A stretch of DNA of 64,000 nt from JAUVZF01 sp964539385 (GTDB taxonomy: Bacteria; Planctomycetota; Phycisphaerae; FEN-1346): positions 1 to 64,000 of the forward strand of contig CAZIJC010000002.1 in assembly GCA_964539385.1 (NCBI GenBank). The letters run 5' to 3'. The translations under genes were made by a program, and so were the position numbers. The notes below the pieces were generated by a model. It saw only the letters and a list, made by a program, of their open reading frames with translations. It did not search any database and had not been told where the DNA came from. Shown piece after piece: positions 1 through 8,448 of the stretch. Within the stretch, counting starts at the first letter, position 1. Each line of letters opens with the position of its first letter.

Positions 1-1
1 C

Positions 2-94
2 TACTGCATGAGCAGTACGCTCGTGACCATGATGCTCGACGGACTCACCCGAAAGCACCAATTGAACCTGCGCAACGGAGACCGCGGTTCGTGA
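2..94 (+). CDS. possible 3' end of an upstream gene (partial)
   Basis: Frame 2 stays open from the window edge to a TGA at 92-94 and would end in LRNGDRGS. It is short, no family is recognisable and the true start lies outside the window, so this is a weak call. The stretch from 95 to the sulfatase start at 317 shows no convincing gene. Its only clear element is the GGAAGGAG ribosome site at about 303-310. Confidence 0.2.
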   Translation, partial: YCMSSTLVTMMLDGLTRKHQLNLRNGDRGS

Positions 95-316
95 ATGCGA
101 ACGTAGGCTTTGGCAATCGTGCCGGCGCCGGCAGCCCCCCGGCTTGCGGCCGTCACGGCAAGGCGGGCCAAACGGCGGCTGCCCGTTCTCGACTGGTTAT
201 CGCCGAATCGCCGACCGAACGGCAGATCCTGCGATTGTACAAAGAGTATATGAACGGGGCGGAGAGCCTGTTGCACAAATCCCCGGCGCCGCCGCTGGTT
301 GCGGAAGGAGCAAGTT

Positions 317-1720
317 ATGAACCGACGTGATTTCCTCAAGACCATGGCGGGACTCGGCGCGGCTGCGATGGTCGTGCCGGGTTGGACCGGGAAGGCTCGC
401 GGTGCGGCAACGTCGCAGCCGGCAGGCAAGCCCAACTTCGTTATCCTCTTCACCGACGACCAGGGCTACGGCGACGTGGGGTGTTTCGGGTCGGAGACGA
501 TTCGGACGCCCCGGCTGGACCGCCTCGCGAAGGAAGGCCTGAGACTGACGAGTTTCTACTCCCAGCCGGTGTGCGGCCCCGCCCGCTGCGCGCTGATGAC
601 GGGCTGCTACCCGCCCCGCGTGGCCAGGCAGACCGGCGGATGGTCGCTCTCGACCGACGAGGTCACCGTGGCCGAGGTGCTCAAGCAGGCCGCCTATGCC
701 ACGTGCTGCATCGGCAAGTGGGACATCTCGGGGCGTCGATATGTGGAAGACCGCGTGCCGAACTCGCAGGGCTTCGACCACTACTTCGGCACGCTCGGCG
801 CCAACGATCGCGGGAAGGTCAAACTGTGGCGCAACCGTGAAACGCTCCGCGAAACGTCCGACATGGGCGAACTGACCGCCCTGTACACCGACGAGGCCAT
901 CGCGTTTATCAAGGCAAAGAAGGATTCTCCGTTCCTGCTCTACCTCGCCTTCACCATGCCGCACGTCAAGATCGACGCCTCCGACACCTTCCGCGGCAAG
1001 AGCAAGGGCGGCCTCTACGGCGACGTGATCGAGGAGATCGACCACAACGTCGGCCGCCTCATCGATACGCTCAAGGAACTCGCAATCCACGAGAAGACCA
1101 TCGTCCTGTTCACCAGCGACAACGGTCCGTGGCTGAGCAAGGGCCCGCGCGGCGGCAGCGCCAAGCCGCTGCGCGACGGCAAGGGATCGAGTTGGGAAGG
1201 CGGGTTCCGCGTGCCGGCCATCGTCTGGGGGCCGGGACGGGTGCCCGCGGGCAAGGAGAGCAACGCCATGATGGCCACACTCGACGTCCTGCCCACGCTG
1301 GCAGCCCTCGCGGGCGCCAAGGCGCCCTCCGAGCGCGTCATCGACGGCGTTGACCAGAGCGCGTTGATTACCGGCAAGGCCGACGCGGGCGCACGCGAGA
1401 CGTTCCTCTACCATGTCCGCGGCGACCTGCACGCCGTACGCAAGGGCAAGTGGAAACTCGCCCTCCCGGACCGGCGCCGGTCCTACGGCTTCGTCGCCGA
1501 CAAGAAACCCGTCACCAGGCCGGAACTCTACGACCTCGAGGCCGACGTCTCCGAGACCCGGGACGTCGCCGAGGCGCACCCCGACGTGGTGGCCGACCTT
1601 CTCAAACTGGCAGCCCATGCCCGCGCAGACATCGGCGACGTCGACAAGCCGGGCGCCGGTGCGCGCAACGTCAAGCCGCCCAATCCCAGGAAACCGGCGG
1701 AGAAGAAGAAAGAGAGATGA
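317..1720 (+). CDS. Tat-exported formylglycine sulfatase
   Basis: A 467-residue sulfatase of the alkaline-phosphatase superfamily that would hydrolyse sulfate esters, probably on polysaccharides, outside the cytoplasm. The N-terminus carries a twin-arginine signal (RRDFLK followed by a short hydrophobic stretch). The metal-binding TDDQG starts near residue 46. The catalytic CGPAR at residues 86-90 fits the C-x-P-x-R rule for conversion of Cys86 to formylglycine, so an FGE-type activating enzyme is needed; none is in this window. I chose ATG 317 because GGAAGGAG sits just upstream; a TTG at 299 is in frame but poorly placed. The stop overlaps the ATG of a second sulfatase (ATGA), implying translational coupling. 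The exact substrate cannot be read from sequence. Known for the family: planctomycetes carry many such enzymes for marine sulfated glycans. Confidence 0.93.
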   Translation: MNRRDFLKTMAGLGAAAMVVPGWTGKARGAATSQPAGKPNFVILFTDDQGYGDVGCFGSETIRTPRLDRLAKEGLRLTSFYSQPVCGPARCALMTGCYPPRVARQTGGWSLSTDEVTVAEVLKQAAYATCCIGKWDISGRRYVEDRVPNSQGFDHYFGTLGANDRGKVKLWRNRETLRETSDMGELTALYTDEAIAFIKAKKDSPFLLYLAFTMPHVKIDASDTFRGKSKGGLYGDVIEEIDHNVGRLIDTLKELAIHEKTIVLFTSDNGPWLSKGPRGGSAKPLRDGKGSSWEGGFRVPAIVWGPGRVPAGKESNAMMATLDVLPTLAALAGAKAPSERVIDGVDQSALITGKADAGARETFLYHVRGDLHAVRKGKWKLALPDRRRSYGFVADKKPVTRPELYDLEADVSETRDVAEAHPDVVADLLKLAAHARADIGDVDKPGAGARNVKPPNPRKPAEKKKER

Positions 1721-3510
1721 CGACCATGCGCAGACGCGACTTTCTCAAGTATGCGGCGTTCAGCGCGATGGCGCTGGGTGCGAGGCGCTTGCCGGCGTCG
1801 GCCGGGGCCGGGGCCAGGCGGCCCAACGTGGTCATCGTGCTGACCGACGACCAGGGCTTCGGCGACCTGAGCGTCCACGGCAACACCAACCTGCGCACGC
1901 CGACCATCGACTCGCTCGGCCGCGACGGGGCGACGTTCGACCGGTTCTTCGTCTGCCCGGTGTGCTCCCCGACGCGGGCGGAACTGCTCACCGGCCGCTA
2001 TCACCCGCGCGGCGGCGTCTACAGCACCTCGACCGGCGGCGAACGCCTCGACCTGGACGAAAAGACGATCGCCCAGACGTTCAAGGCCGCCGGCTACGCC
2101 ACCGCCGCCTTCGGCAAGTGGCACAACGGCATGCAGTGGCCCTACCACCCCAACGCCCGCGGATTCGACGAGTTCTACGGCTTCTGCTCCGGCCACTGGG
2201 GCCATTACTTCAGCCCGCAACTGGAGCACAACGGCAAACTGGTGCGCGGCAAGGGGTTCGTCATCGACGACCTGACGGACCACGCCCTGAAGTTCATCGA
2301 GGCCAACCGCGACCGCCCGTTCTTCTGCTACCTGCCCTACAACACGCCGCACAGCCCCATGCAGGTGCCCGACCGTTTCTATGCGAAGTTCGACGGTGCC
2401 GAACTCGGCATGCGGCACCGGGACCCCGCCAAAGAGAACCTGCCGCACACACGGGCCGCCCTGGCCATGTGCGAGAACATCGACGCCAACGTGGCGCGCA
2501 TCCTCAAGAGCCTCGAAACGCTCCACCTGGCCGACGACACGATCGTCATCTATTTCAGCGATAACGGCCCGAACGGTTGGCGCTGGAACGCCGGCATGAG
2601 AGGCAAAAAGGGCTCGACCGACGAGGGCGGCGTCCGGTCGCCCTGCTTTGCGCGTTGGCCGAAGCACATCAAGCCGGGGACGAAGATCCCGCAGATCGCC
2701 GGCGCGATCGACCTGCTGCCCACGCTGGCCGATATGGCCGGCATACAGATCGTCGGCGACAAACCGCTGGACGGCGTCAGCGTCAAACCGCTGCTCCTGG
2801 GAGCCGCACGCGACTGGCCCGACCGCATGATCTTCTCGCATTGGAGAGGCCGCGTGAGCGTGCGCACCCAGCGGTACCGCCTCGACGCCAAAGGGAAACT
2901 CTACGACATGGCGGCCGACCCCGGCCAGGACCGCGACGTGTCCAAAGAACACCCGGACGTTGCCCGCCGGTTGTCTCAGGCAGCAGAGCAGTGGCGAGCA
3001 GAACTGCTGCCCGGATTGGGCAAGGCCAATCGCCCGTTCCCCGTCGGCTACTCGGCGTTTCCGGTCACGCACCTGCCGGCCCGCGACGGCGTCCCGCACG
3101 GGGGTATCCGGCGAAGCGCCCGGCCGCCCAACTGCTCGTTCTTCACCCACTGGACGAACACGGATGACAAGATCACCTGGGACATCGAGGTGGCCACCGC
3201 CGGCCGGTACGAGGCGGTCATCTACTACACGTGTGCCAAGGAGGACCTCGGCTCCACGGTCGAGTTGTCCTTCGGCCAGGGCCGTCTTCGCGCCAAGGTG
3301 ACCGAGGCACACGACCCGCCGCTCGTCGGCCAAGCCCACGACCGCGTGAAGAGGATTGAGTCGTACGTCAAGGATTTCAGGCCTCTTCGGCTGGGCCTGA
3401 TGCGCCTGAACGCCGGCCGCGGCGACCTCACGCTCCGGGCCGTCGATATCCCCGGCCGGGCCGTCATCGACGTCCGCTACGTCGTCCTCGCCCTGCTGCA
3501 CGCCCCGTGA
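1717..3510 (+). CDS. Tat-exported formylglycine sulfatase with extra C-terminal domain
   Basis: A 597-residue sulfatase. It opens with a Tat motif (RRRDFLK), has LTDDQG near residue 42 and the modifiable cysteine Cys83 in CSPTR. The sulfatase core ends near residue 430. About 150 further residues contain a beta-rich stretch (TWDIEVATAGRYEAVIYYT and following) that looks like a carbohydrate-binding or jelly-roll module, which the upstream paralogue lacks. The start ATG at 1717 overlaps the previous stop by four bases; ATG 1726 is a possible alternative. The two enzymes are diverged rather than recently duplicated, which suggests they remove sulfate from different positions of one substrate. 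The extra module may target the enzyme to the glycan; that is inference. Confidence 0.92.
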   Translation: MTTMRRRDFLKYAAFSAMALGARRLPASAGAGARRPNVVIVLTDDQGFGDLSVHGNTNLRTPTIDSLGRDGATFDRFFVCPVCSPTRAELLTGRYHPRGGVYSTSTGGERLDLDEKTIAQTFKAAGYATAAFGKWHNGMQWPYHPNARGFDEFYGFCSGHWGHYFSPQLEHNGKLVRGKGFVIDDLTDHALKFIEANRDRPFFCYLPYNTPHSPMQVPDRFYAKFDGAELGMRHRDPAKENLPHTRAALAMCENIDANVARILKSLETLHLADDTIVIYFSDNGPNGWRWNAGMRGKKGSTDEGGVRSPCFARWPKHIKPGTKIPQIAGAIDLLPTLADMAGIQIVGDKPLDGVSVKPLLLGAARDWPDRMIFSHWRGRVSVRTQRYRLDAKGKLYDMAADPGQDRDVSKEHPDVARRLSQAAEQWRAELLPGLGKANRPFPVGYSAFPVTHLPARDGVPHGGIRRSARPPNCSFFTHWTNTDDKITWDIEVATAGRYEAVIYYTCAKEDLGSTVELSFGQGRLRAKVTEAHDPPLVGQAHDRVKRIESYVKDFRPLRLGLMRLNAGRGDLTLRAVDIPGRAVIDVRYVVLALLHAP

Positions 3511-3541
3511 ACGACCGGCGGCGTGCGGCAGGCCGCGTGCC

Positions 3542-4321
3542 TCAGCCGTTCTGCAACGAGGCTGCCACCATCTCGGCGACGCGACAGCCGGAAAGGAGCA
3601 TGCCTCCAAAGATGGGGCCCATGCGTGGTCCGGCGAACGTCGTGCACACGCTCATTCCGGTCACCCAGAGGCCCGGGAAGACCTCCGCCACGTTCTCGAC
3701 CACGAAGGCTTCCCCCGAGGAAGCGTCCATAGGCCCTTCGCCAGGCCGCTTGGCCGCAGCCGAATCGTCGAGCATGCCCCGCTTCCGGAGCGATTCCACC
3801 ACAGCCGCGCTATGCCCTGTCGCGTCGAGGACGGCCTTGGCCGCAAACGCCAGGGGGTCCACCGGCATGGCTCCCGCCACGCCCGTCCGGTTAGCCACGA
3901 CTCCCGTGACGCGTCCCTCGCGGAGGCAGACGTCCTCGGCGGTCATGAGGTTCAGGACGACCGCCCCCGCCTGTATCGCCTTCAGACAGAGGGCGGATGC
4001 CAGTTCCATCGTGTCCACAACGTACAGTCCCCCTGGCGCGGGCTCCGGTCGGCAGCCGACCTGGTTGAGCACGGAGAGTGCTTCTTCCTGGACGACCGCC
4101 ACGTTCATCGCCATTCCGCCGCCCCAGATTCCACCGCCCGGCGCGAGGCGCTTCTCAAGCACCGTGACCTTCACGCCGCCGGTGGCGAGGAAGTAGGCGG
4201 CGGTCAGGCCGGATGGCCCCGCTCCTACGACGAGGACGTCACTTTCGAGCCGTCCGGCAACAGTGCGCAGATAGGTTTCGACGATCGCCTTGGAGATCGC
4301 CGTCTCGCCGAATTCACCCAC
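3542..4321 (-). CDS. thi4: Thi4-type thiazole synthase, sulfide-dependent form
   Basis: A 259-residue Thi4-family protein that makes the adenylated thiazole precursor of thiamine. The dinucleotide fold is clear (VVGAGPSG at residues 31-38, LEKRLAPGGGIWGGGM near 55-70) and the C-terminal FAGPRMGPIFGGM is typical. In yeast Thi4 a cysteine donates its own sulfur and the enzyme works once. At the matching place here (GAMPVDP, residues 150-156) there is no cysteine, as in archaeal and anaerobic bacterial forms that use free sulfide and turn over repeatedly. The start is GTG with GGAAAGGGG upstream. It is the last gene of the long minus-strand operon, converging on the sulfatases. No TPP riboswitch is visible upstream. 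An NAD-dependent oxidoreductase of related fold is the only alternative and fits less well. Confidence 0.88.
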   Translation of the reverse strand: MGEFGETAISKAIVETYLRTVAGRLESDVLVVGAGPSGLTAAYFLATGGVKVTVLEKRLAPGGGIWGGGMAMNVAVVQEEALSVLNQVGCRPEPAPGGLYVVDTMELASALCLKAIQAGAVVLNLMTAEDVCLREGRVTGVVANRTGVAGAMPVDPLAFAAKAVLDATGHSAAVVESLRKRGMLDDSAAAKRPGEGPMDASSGEAFVVENVAEVFPGLWVTGMSVCTTFAGPRMGPIFGGMLLSGCRVAEMVAASLQNG

Positions 4322-4362
4322 GGTTTGTACCCCTTTCCGGAATCGTCTTTCGTCCGCCGCAT

Positions 4363-4396
4363 CCGCCTCGGAGGTGGCCGCCTCAATCCGAGGCGG
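4363..4396. repeat. 10-bp inverted repeat around the ICMT-like gene stop
   Basis: CCGCCTCGGA at 4363-4372 is exactly complementary to TCCGAGGCGG at 4387-4396. A competing 7-bp hairpin uses CCGCCTC and GAGGCGG at 4378-4396. The structure straddles the stop of the methyltransferase-like gene and lies before thi4. There is no T-run, so it may attenuate or stabilise the operon mRNA rather than terminate it. Confidence 0.4.
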
Positions 4397-4925
4397 TGTT
4401 GCTCGCCCCCGCGGCCTCTTCTTTCAGCGGACGGTTCTTTTCATCTATCCGAAGCGTTCGGGCTCTGAGGCTCGGCACGAACCTCCCCGTGCACCGCCTG
4501 TACTGTCGAAAGCGCTCTCCGTAGCGATGGTCCAACTCCGCCTCCTCTTTCGGCGTGAACACCCGCGCCGCCAAGTACATCACGGGCGGAACCGACAGAA
4601 GGAGCCACGAGCCCACAAGCAGAACAACCCCCGGCGCCAGAAAGAAAAAACCCACGGCGTAAAGCGGGTGTCGGACGTACGCATACGGCCCCGTGGTCAC
4701 CAGACCCTCGCGTCTCCGACGACGGCCGAAATGCACCGCGACAGCAAGGTAGATCACCACACCCACCCCAAGCAGGCCAAGACCGCTTACCCTGAACACC
4801 AACCACCACGCGCCGGCCACCGCAAAGGTGGGATAGAAGAACCAGTGGACGACCAGCGCAAGGCCGGTCCATGCGACGGTGACCAGAGCGATCTGCGGGC
4901 CGACGCCCCATCGGGGTCCTCTCAT
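4383..4925 (-). CDS. isoprenylcysteine carboxyl methyltransferase (ICMT/PEMT)-like membrane protein
   Basis: A 180-residue integral membrane protein with about four hydrophobic helices. It carries the ICMT/PEMT hallmark GPYAYVRHPLY at residues 79-89 and a later E-E-x-x-L plus RYGERFRQY (about 128-142) that bind S-adenosylmethionine. Bacterial members are annotated as isoprenylcysteine or phospholipid N-methyltransferases, but their substrates are mostly unknown. I chose ATG 4925 because GGAGAG lies just upstream. An ATG at 4982 would overlap the end of the flavoprotein gene and has a weak ribosome site. It sits between the iron-sulfur flavoprotein and thi4. Methylation of a thiol or a metalloid would suit the operon, but that is speculation. 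Confidence 0.8.
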   Translation of the reverse strand: MRGPRWGVGPQIALVTVAWTGLALVVHWFFYPTFAVAGAWWLVFRVSGLGLLGVGVVIYLAVAVHFGRRRRREGLVTTGPYAYVRHPLYAVGFFFLAPGVVLLVGSWLLLSVPPVMYLAARVFTPKEEAELDHRYGERFRQYRRCTGRFVPSLRARTLRIDEKNRPLKEEAAGASNTASD

Positions 4926-4974
4926 GGTCTCTCCATCGGCGGCCACGCCCGGCGCCCCGCCGGATGGCACCGCC

Positions 4975-5508
4975 CTATCCATTGCACAACCTGAGGATGT
5001 CGGCGGCAAGCCTGTCGGTTTCTTGAACGGCCTCTTTGTCGGTAACGATCTGCCCCTTGTGAAAGGCGTACCCGCATACGCCGGGCAGGCGCGTTAGCCG
5101 AAGCCTGGCCAGGCAGTCCTCCATGGTGTAGATTGCCGCTCCCGGCTTGCGGCGGCCGACCACGATGTAGGTGCCGATCTTGCCGGCCAGTTGCCCCTTC
5201 CTCAGATGCCACGTCCTTTCCATGAACGCCCTCATGCGGCTCGTGACGCCGCCCATGTAAACCGGGCTGGTCAGGATCATCGCATCGGCGGCCTGGAGTT
5301 TAGGATACAGGGCCTGCATGTCGTCGTCCAGGGCGCATCGCCCGTCCTGTTCACACCGGTGACAGCCCTCGCAGGGCCCGATCTGGTAGTCTTTCAGGAA
5401 AACAGTCTCTCTTTGGAACGAGTCAGGCAGGAGGCTCAGCGTGCGCTCGAGGAGGTAGGCCGAGTTGCCGTCTTTTCGGGGTGAGCCGACGATTCCAAGA
5501 ACGTTCAT
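4975..5508 (-). CDS. iron-sulfur flavoprotein, NADPH-dependent FMN reductase family
   Basis: A 177-residue flavodoxin-fold protein. The N-terminal GSPRKDGNS (residues 8-16) is the FMN phosphate loop of the family. Cys46, Cys49, Cys52 and Cys58 follow the compact C-x2-C-x2-C-x5-C pattern of Isf proteins, which binds a 4Fe-4S cluster next to FMN. TSPVYMGG near residue 80 is also typical. Isf proteins of anaerobes pass electrons from ferredoxin to acceptors such as oxygen, peroxide or unknown partners. Two ferredoxins in the same operon are natural donors. The ATG start overlaps nothing, and about 70 bases separate it from the upstream TauE/SafE gene. Confidence 0.85.
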   Translation of the reverse strand: MNVLGIVGSPRKDGNSAYLLERTLSLLPDSFQRETVFLKDYQIGPCEGCHRCEQDGRCALDDDMQALYPKLQAADAMILTSPVYMGGVTSRMRAFMERTWHLRKGQLAGKIGTYIVVGRRKPGAAIYTMEDCLARLRLTRLPGVCGYAFHKGQIVTDKEAVQETDRLAADILRLCNG

Positions 5509-5578
5509 CGTGCCAGGTTACTCCGTCAGGCGGATCGCGTCGTCGAACTCGTGCATCTCGGGCATCGGAGCGTCTTCT

Positions 5579-6376
5579 CTATGTGGCGCGGCCGATCAGC
5601 GCATGGGCTACCATGAAGACTGCCGCCGCCAGTGTCGTGTAGGCGAAAACCTTCTTGAGCATCGCGGGCTTTGTCTTCAGCGAGAACCTGCCGCCGAGCA
5701 GCCCGCCGACGACCGCGACCATGGCCAGCGGCACGGCCCAGTTTGGATTCAGGTCGCCGGCGGCGGTATGGCCGAGAAACCCCATGAGGGCCGTGGCGAC
5801 GACCATCGCTGACGATGTTCCCACCGCAACTCGCATCGGCACGCCGCACGCCAGCACCATCAGCGGCACCTTGAAACTGCCGCCTGAGATCCCGACCATT
5901 CCGGCGACCAGGCCCGTCGCTGCGGTGATCGGGATGACGAGCCACAGATTCACCACGTAGTCGTGCGCTCCGAAACGTCGCCGCCAATAGCCGAACCGTT
6001 TGCCCGCTTCGAGCCTGCATTCCTTTGCGGGGCGCAGCATGAAGAGGGCGGCGAGCACCAGCAGCCCCGCAAAGAGGAACTTGAGCGCACTGCCGGCAAC
6101 GGCGTGGGCGAAGTATCCGCCTACCAGCGCCATCACGTCGGTCGGCGGGTCGATCACCAGCGCGAGTTTCCAGTCCACCGTCCGCTTGCTTTGAAAGACG
6201 AGCAAGGCAGCCGCCGCCGCCGCCACCAGGATGAGTTGCCCGCTTGTCGCCGCCTGGTGCATCGGTGCTCCTGCGGCCACCAGGAAGGGCACGTAGAAGT
6301 TCCCTCCCCCACGACCCGTCATGGCCATGAGCACGGCAATGATCAGGATGCCAACCGATACAATAGCAACTCTCAA
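5579..6376 (-). CDS. TauE/SafE-family membrane exporter
   Basis: A protein of about 265 residues with roughly eight hydrophobic helices and the paired glycine-rich repeats of the TauE/SafE (DUF81) family: TGRGGGNFYVPF near the start and AGMVGISGGSFKVPL in the second half. Family members are linked to transport of sulfite, sulfoacetate, thiosulfate and other sulfur anions. No ATG fits. A TTG at 6376 lies about 10 bases after the AGGAGG found at the end of the preceding ferredoxin gene, so I use it; an ATT closer to that site is possible. The genes are almost contiguous, so translation is probably coupled. In this operon it may export a sulfur species made or sensed by its neighbours. Confidence 0.82.
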   Translation of the reverse strand: MRVAIVSVGILIIAVLMAMTGRGGGNFYVPFLVAAGAPMHQAATSGQLILVAAAAAALLVFQSKRTVDWKLALVIDPPTDVMALVGGYFAHAVAGSALKFLFAGLLVLAALFMLRPAKECRLEAGKRFGYWRRRFGAHDYVVNLWLVIPITAATGLVAGMVGISGGSFKVPLMVLACGVPMRVAVGTSSAMVVATALMGFLGHTAAGDLNPNWAVPLAMVAVVGGLLGGRFSLKTKPAMLKKVFAYTTLAAAVFMVAHALIGRAT

Positions 6377-6381
6377 TGAAA

Positions 6382-6756
6382 TCAAGCCTCCTTCAGCGCG
6401 ATGGCACGGTGCGGACATGCGGCAATGCAGTGAGCACAGCCCGTGCACTTTGCACGGTCGATCCTGGCGACCTCGTGGACCGCGATCGCGCCGGTGGGGC
6501 AGACTTCCTCGCACGCGCCGCACCCTACACAGATTTCCGGATCCACAACGGCCACGAGGGCTGTCCGCCAGTCTCCCTGCTTAACCTGGCCGCTTGGCAG
6601 GGGCGTCATCCCGGGCAAGGGCGCCAACGGCACGCTTGGCGGCACGCTGGGCACCCGAGCAGCCATGCGGCCCATCCTTTGCCTGCCGTGCCCCATGCGA
6701 CGGCCTCGGCCGCCGGTCCCGCCTCCTCGACCGCCACCTGCTCGTCGTCGCCCCAT
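6382..6756 (-). CDS. 2[4Fe-4S] ferredoxin with glycine/arginine-rich N-terminus
   Basis: A 124-residue protein. The C-terminal half has two cluster motifs, CVGCGACEEVCP and CTGCAHCIAACP, each C-x2-C-x2-C-x3-C-P, giving a bacterial-type two-cluster electron carrier. The first 60 residues are unusual: a Gly/Arg run and then a Pro/Val stretch. Gly-Arg-rich leaders of this kind occur in small anaerobe proteins near NifB/NifX-like or DUF5320 genes, from memory. I chose ATG 6756; ATG 6780 is in frame. Its stop lies next to the TauE/SafE start. Confidence 0.85.
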   Translation of the reverse strand: MGRRRAGGGRGGGTGGRGRRMGHGRQRMGRMAARVPSVPPSVPLAPLPGMTPLPSGQVKQGDWRTALVAVVDPEICVGCGACEEVCPTGAIAVHEVARIDRAKCTGCAHCIAACPHRAIALKEA

Positions 6757-6815
6757 CACGGCGTCCTTTCCATGCAGCATAAGGCAAGCAGCGATATAGG
6801 AGGACACGGAGCGCC

Positions 6816-7430
6816 TCAGTTGGGCGCCCCGCCGGGTTCTTGCGCATCCACCTTGCGAAACGTCAGGATACGGCCTTCCGTAACGCCGTCGTCGTGGACA
6901 AGCGGGCCCTCGTACTCGCTTGCCGGTTCAAAGCCGAGGCTCCCCGCCCGCGCGACTACTTCGCGGTCAACCTCGTTGTCGGTCATGTGGTTTGGAAACA
7001 CCGAAAGCAGCGCCCGGGGTTTGCTGACGCGGGCCACCTCCGCGAGGAGCGACGCCCGTTGCTTTGCCGAGAAGTAATGGGCGTGCAGGACGTCGTAGAG
7101 GAGGGTCGCGTCCACCGAACCATCCTCCAGCGGGAGCGTGAGTTCGCCCGAGGAAAGCAGCCTCTTGATATTGGCGAGCCCCGCCGCACGGGCCCGCCCG
7201 GCCAACTTCTTGAGTGCCCGCTTGTCCTTATCGACGGCGAAGACCTTCCCTGTGGGTCCCACGAGCCGGGCAAGCGGAACGGTATAGTTGCCGTGGCCGC
7301 AGCCGAAGTCAAGACACCTCTGGCCGGGCTCGACGCCGACGGCCCTTAACACCCGTGTCGCGGTTGCAAAGAGGCGCTCTGCTGACACGCTCGACCCTGT
7401 TACGACAGCGCGCATGTTCCGGTCGGGCAT
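6816..7430 (-). CDS. class I SAM-dependent methyltransferase
   Basis: A 204-residue protein with the Rossmann motif CLDFGCGHG at residues 39-47, the acidic loop FAVDKD near 64-69, and LEDGSVDATLLYDVLHA as motif II to post-II. It resembles small-molecule methyltransferases of the UbiE/ArsM type, but the metal-binding cysteines that define ArsM are not evident, so the substrate is open. ATG 7430 has AGG about seven bases upstream and overlaps the end of the zinc-ribbon gene by 31 bases, implying coupling; ATG 7415 is possible. It is the first of two methyltransferases in the operon; the two are not close paralogues. Confidence 0.85.
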   Translation of the reverse strand: MPDRNMRAVVTGSSVSAERLFATATRVLRAVGVEPGQRCLDFGCGHGNYTVPLARLVGPTGKVFAVDKDKRALKKLAGRARAAGLANIKRLLSSGELTLPLEDGSVDATLLYDVLHAHYFSAKQRASLLAEVARVSKPRALLSVFPNHMTDNEVDREVVARAGSLGFEPASEYEGPLVHDDGVTEGRILTFRKVDAQEPGGAPN

Positions 7431-7597
7431 GAGTCGCCTGCCGAGGCGCCTGTCTTGCCCACGCCGAAGGTGGAGAACAATTTCTCCGTCTTGGGGCTGC
7501 CGCACTTCTCGCACCTGCGGCGGGCCCTGCTGCCGCGCCTCTCCAGGACCTCCGTCACGTGGCCGCATTGCTTGCATTTGTACTCGAACAGCGGCAT
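7400..7597 (-). CDS. FmdB-family zinc ribbon protein
   Basis: A 65-residue protein beginning MPLFEYKCKQCGH, the usual start of FmdB-family regulatory zinc ribbons, with a second pair in RRCEKCGS. The four cysteines would bind one zinc. Family members are small and are often called putative regulators of formamidase or methanol genes, but their role is not settled. A strong AAGGAGG sits eight bases before ATG 7597. Further cysteines near the C-terminus (DSCPTGTCALS) are not part of the ribbon and could bind a metal or react with thiols. Confidence 0.9.
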   Translation of the reverse strand: MPLFEYKCKQCGHVTEVLERRGSRARRRCEKCGSPKTEKLFSTFGVGKTGASAGDSCPTGTCALS

Positions 7598-7614
7598 CTT
7601 CCGGTCCTCCTTGT

Positions 7615-7962
7615 TCAGAATGAAAGTGATCGTAGTCGCTCGAGCGTTTGCTCGGCCACCTTCCGTTCCTTGGTGAAGTATCGGGCCATCCGTTCCACAA
7701 GATCCTTCTTCTCTTGGTCGGTGTCGAAGTGGCCCAGCAGCCGTTTGACCCACTGGATGTTGGCCTCGATCTCCTGTGGCATTCGCTCGCTGTCGTGGCG
7801 AACGGCCTCGGCGGGACAGACGTCGTGGCATTTGCCACAGCGAATGCATTCCGTTTCATCGATGTGTGCCAAGTCCCGGTCGTCGAGGGTAATTGCCCCG
7901 ACCGGGCACTCCTCCACGCACGTCCCACAGGACGTACATCTTTCTTGATCCACCCACGGCAT
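7615..7962 (-). CDS. 4Fe-4S ferredoxin with C-terminal helical extension
   Basis: A 115-residue protein. The N-terminal 55 residues hold two cluster motifs, CTSCGTCVEECP and CIRCGKCHDVCP, as in 2[4Fe-4S] ferredoxins. The remaining 60 residues are charged and helical (EIEANIQWVKRLLGHFDTD and on), which is not standard for a simple ferredoxin and may dock a partner. AAAGGAGA precedes ATG 7962. Only 17 bases separate it from the FmdB-like gene. It is a likely electron donor for the iron-sulfur flavoprotein or another redox partner of the operon. Confidence 0.88.
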   Translation of the reverse strand: MPWVDQERCTSCGTCVEECPVGAITLDDRDLAHIDETECIRCGKCHDVCPAEAVRHDSERMPQEIEANIQWVKRLLGHFDTDQEKKDLVERMARYFTKERKVAEQTLERLRSLSF

Positions 7963-7985
7963 ACAGCACTCTCCTTTCCTGTGCG

Positions 7986-8435
7986 CTACCGCTCGGCGGC
8001 GGGGGCCGCCCCGGCGGCCAGGTCCAGCGTGACGCGGACCGGACAGTTCAACGCGGTCGACACCGGGCAGTACTGCTCAAGTTTCTCTTTCAGATGCAAG
8101 GCTTCGGCCCTTTTCGCTGCCTCCTCATTCGGGACCGTCGCGTGTATGGCCACGTCGATGTTTGCGAACCGCAGGCCGCCCGGCGTTTTGGCCAGGCTGC
8201 CCGTTGAGACGCTGGAATACGCCGCCACCGGAACGCCGACCCTCTCGACAAAGTAGAGGAACGTGCTCATCAGGCAGCCCGCTACGGAGGCCACAAAGAG
8301 TTCCTCCGGAGACCACACGCCCTGCGGTCCGCCGAAATCGGGCGGCGTGGCCACCGGCAGGTGGGGATTCTGTCGGGCCGTCAGCGTGCCCTCTTTATCC
8401 TTCTCCCAGGCCAGGTTCACCGTGAAGTCCGGCAT
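7986..8435 (-). CDS. OsmC-family thiol peroxidase-like protein
   Basis: A 149-residue OsmC/Ohr-fold protein. The two family cysteines are Cys54 in VAGCLMSTF and Cys123 in QYCPVSTALN, the pair that reduces organic hydroperoxides or, in some OsmC proteins, handles persulfides. PEELFVAS before Cys54 is typical. ATG 8435 has AGGAGG six bases upstream; an ATG at 8474 would overlap the DUF1638 gene and add 13 unconserved residues. Its place in a putatively sulfide-responsive operon agrees with a role in reactive-sulfur handling, which is inference. Confidence 0.88.
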   Translation of the reverse strand: MPDFTVNLAWEKDKEGTLTARQNPHLPVATPPDFGGPQGVWSPEELFVASVAGCLMSTFLYFVERVGVPVAAYSSVSTGSLAKTPGGLRFANIDVAIHATVPNEEAAKRAEALHLKEKLEQYCPVSTALNCPVRVTLDLAAGAAPAAER

Positions 8436-8448
8436 TGGGGCCTCCTGT

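Noticed and set aside
4322..4382. TPP riboswitch before thi4
   Set aside because: Neither CUGAGA nor the GAUCUGGAUAAU-type core is present; only a simple hairpin is seen.
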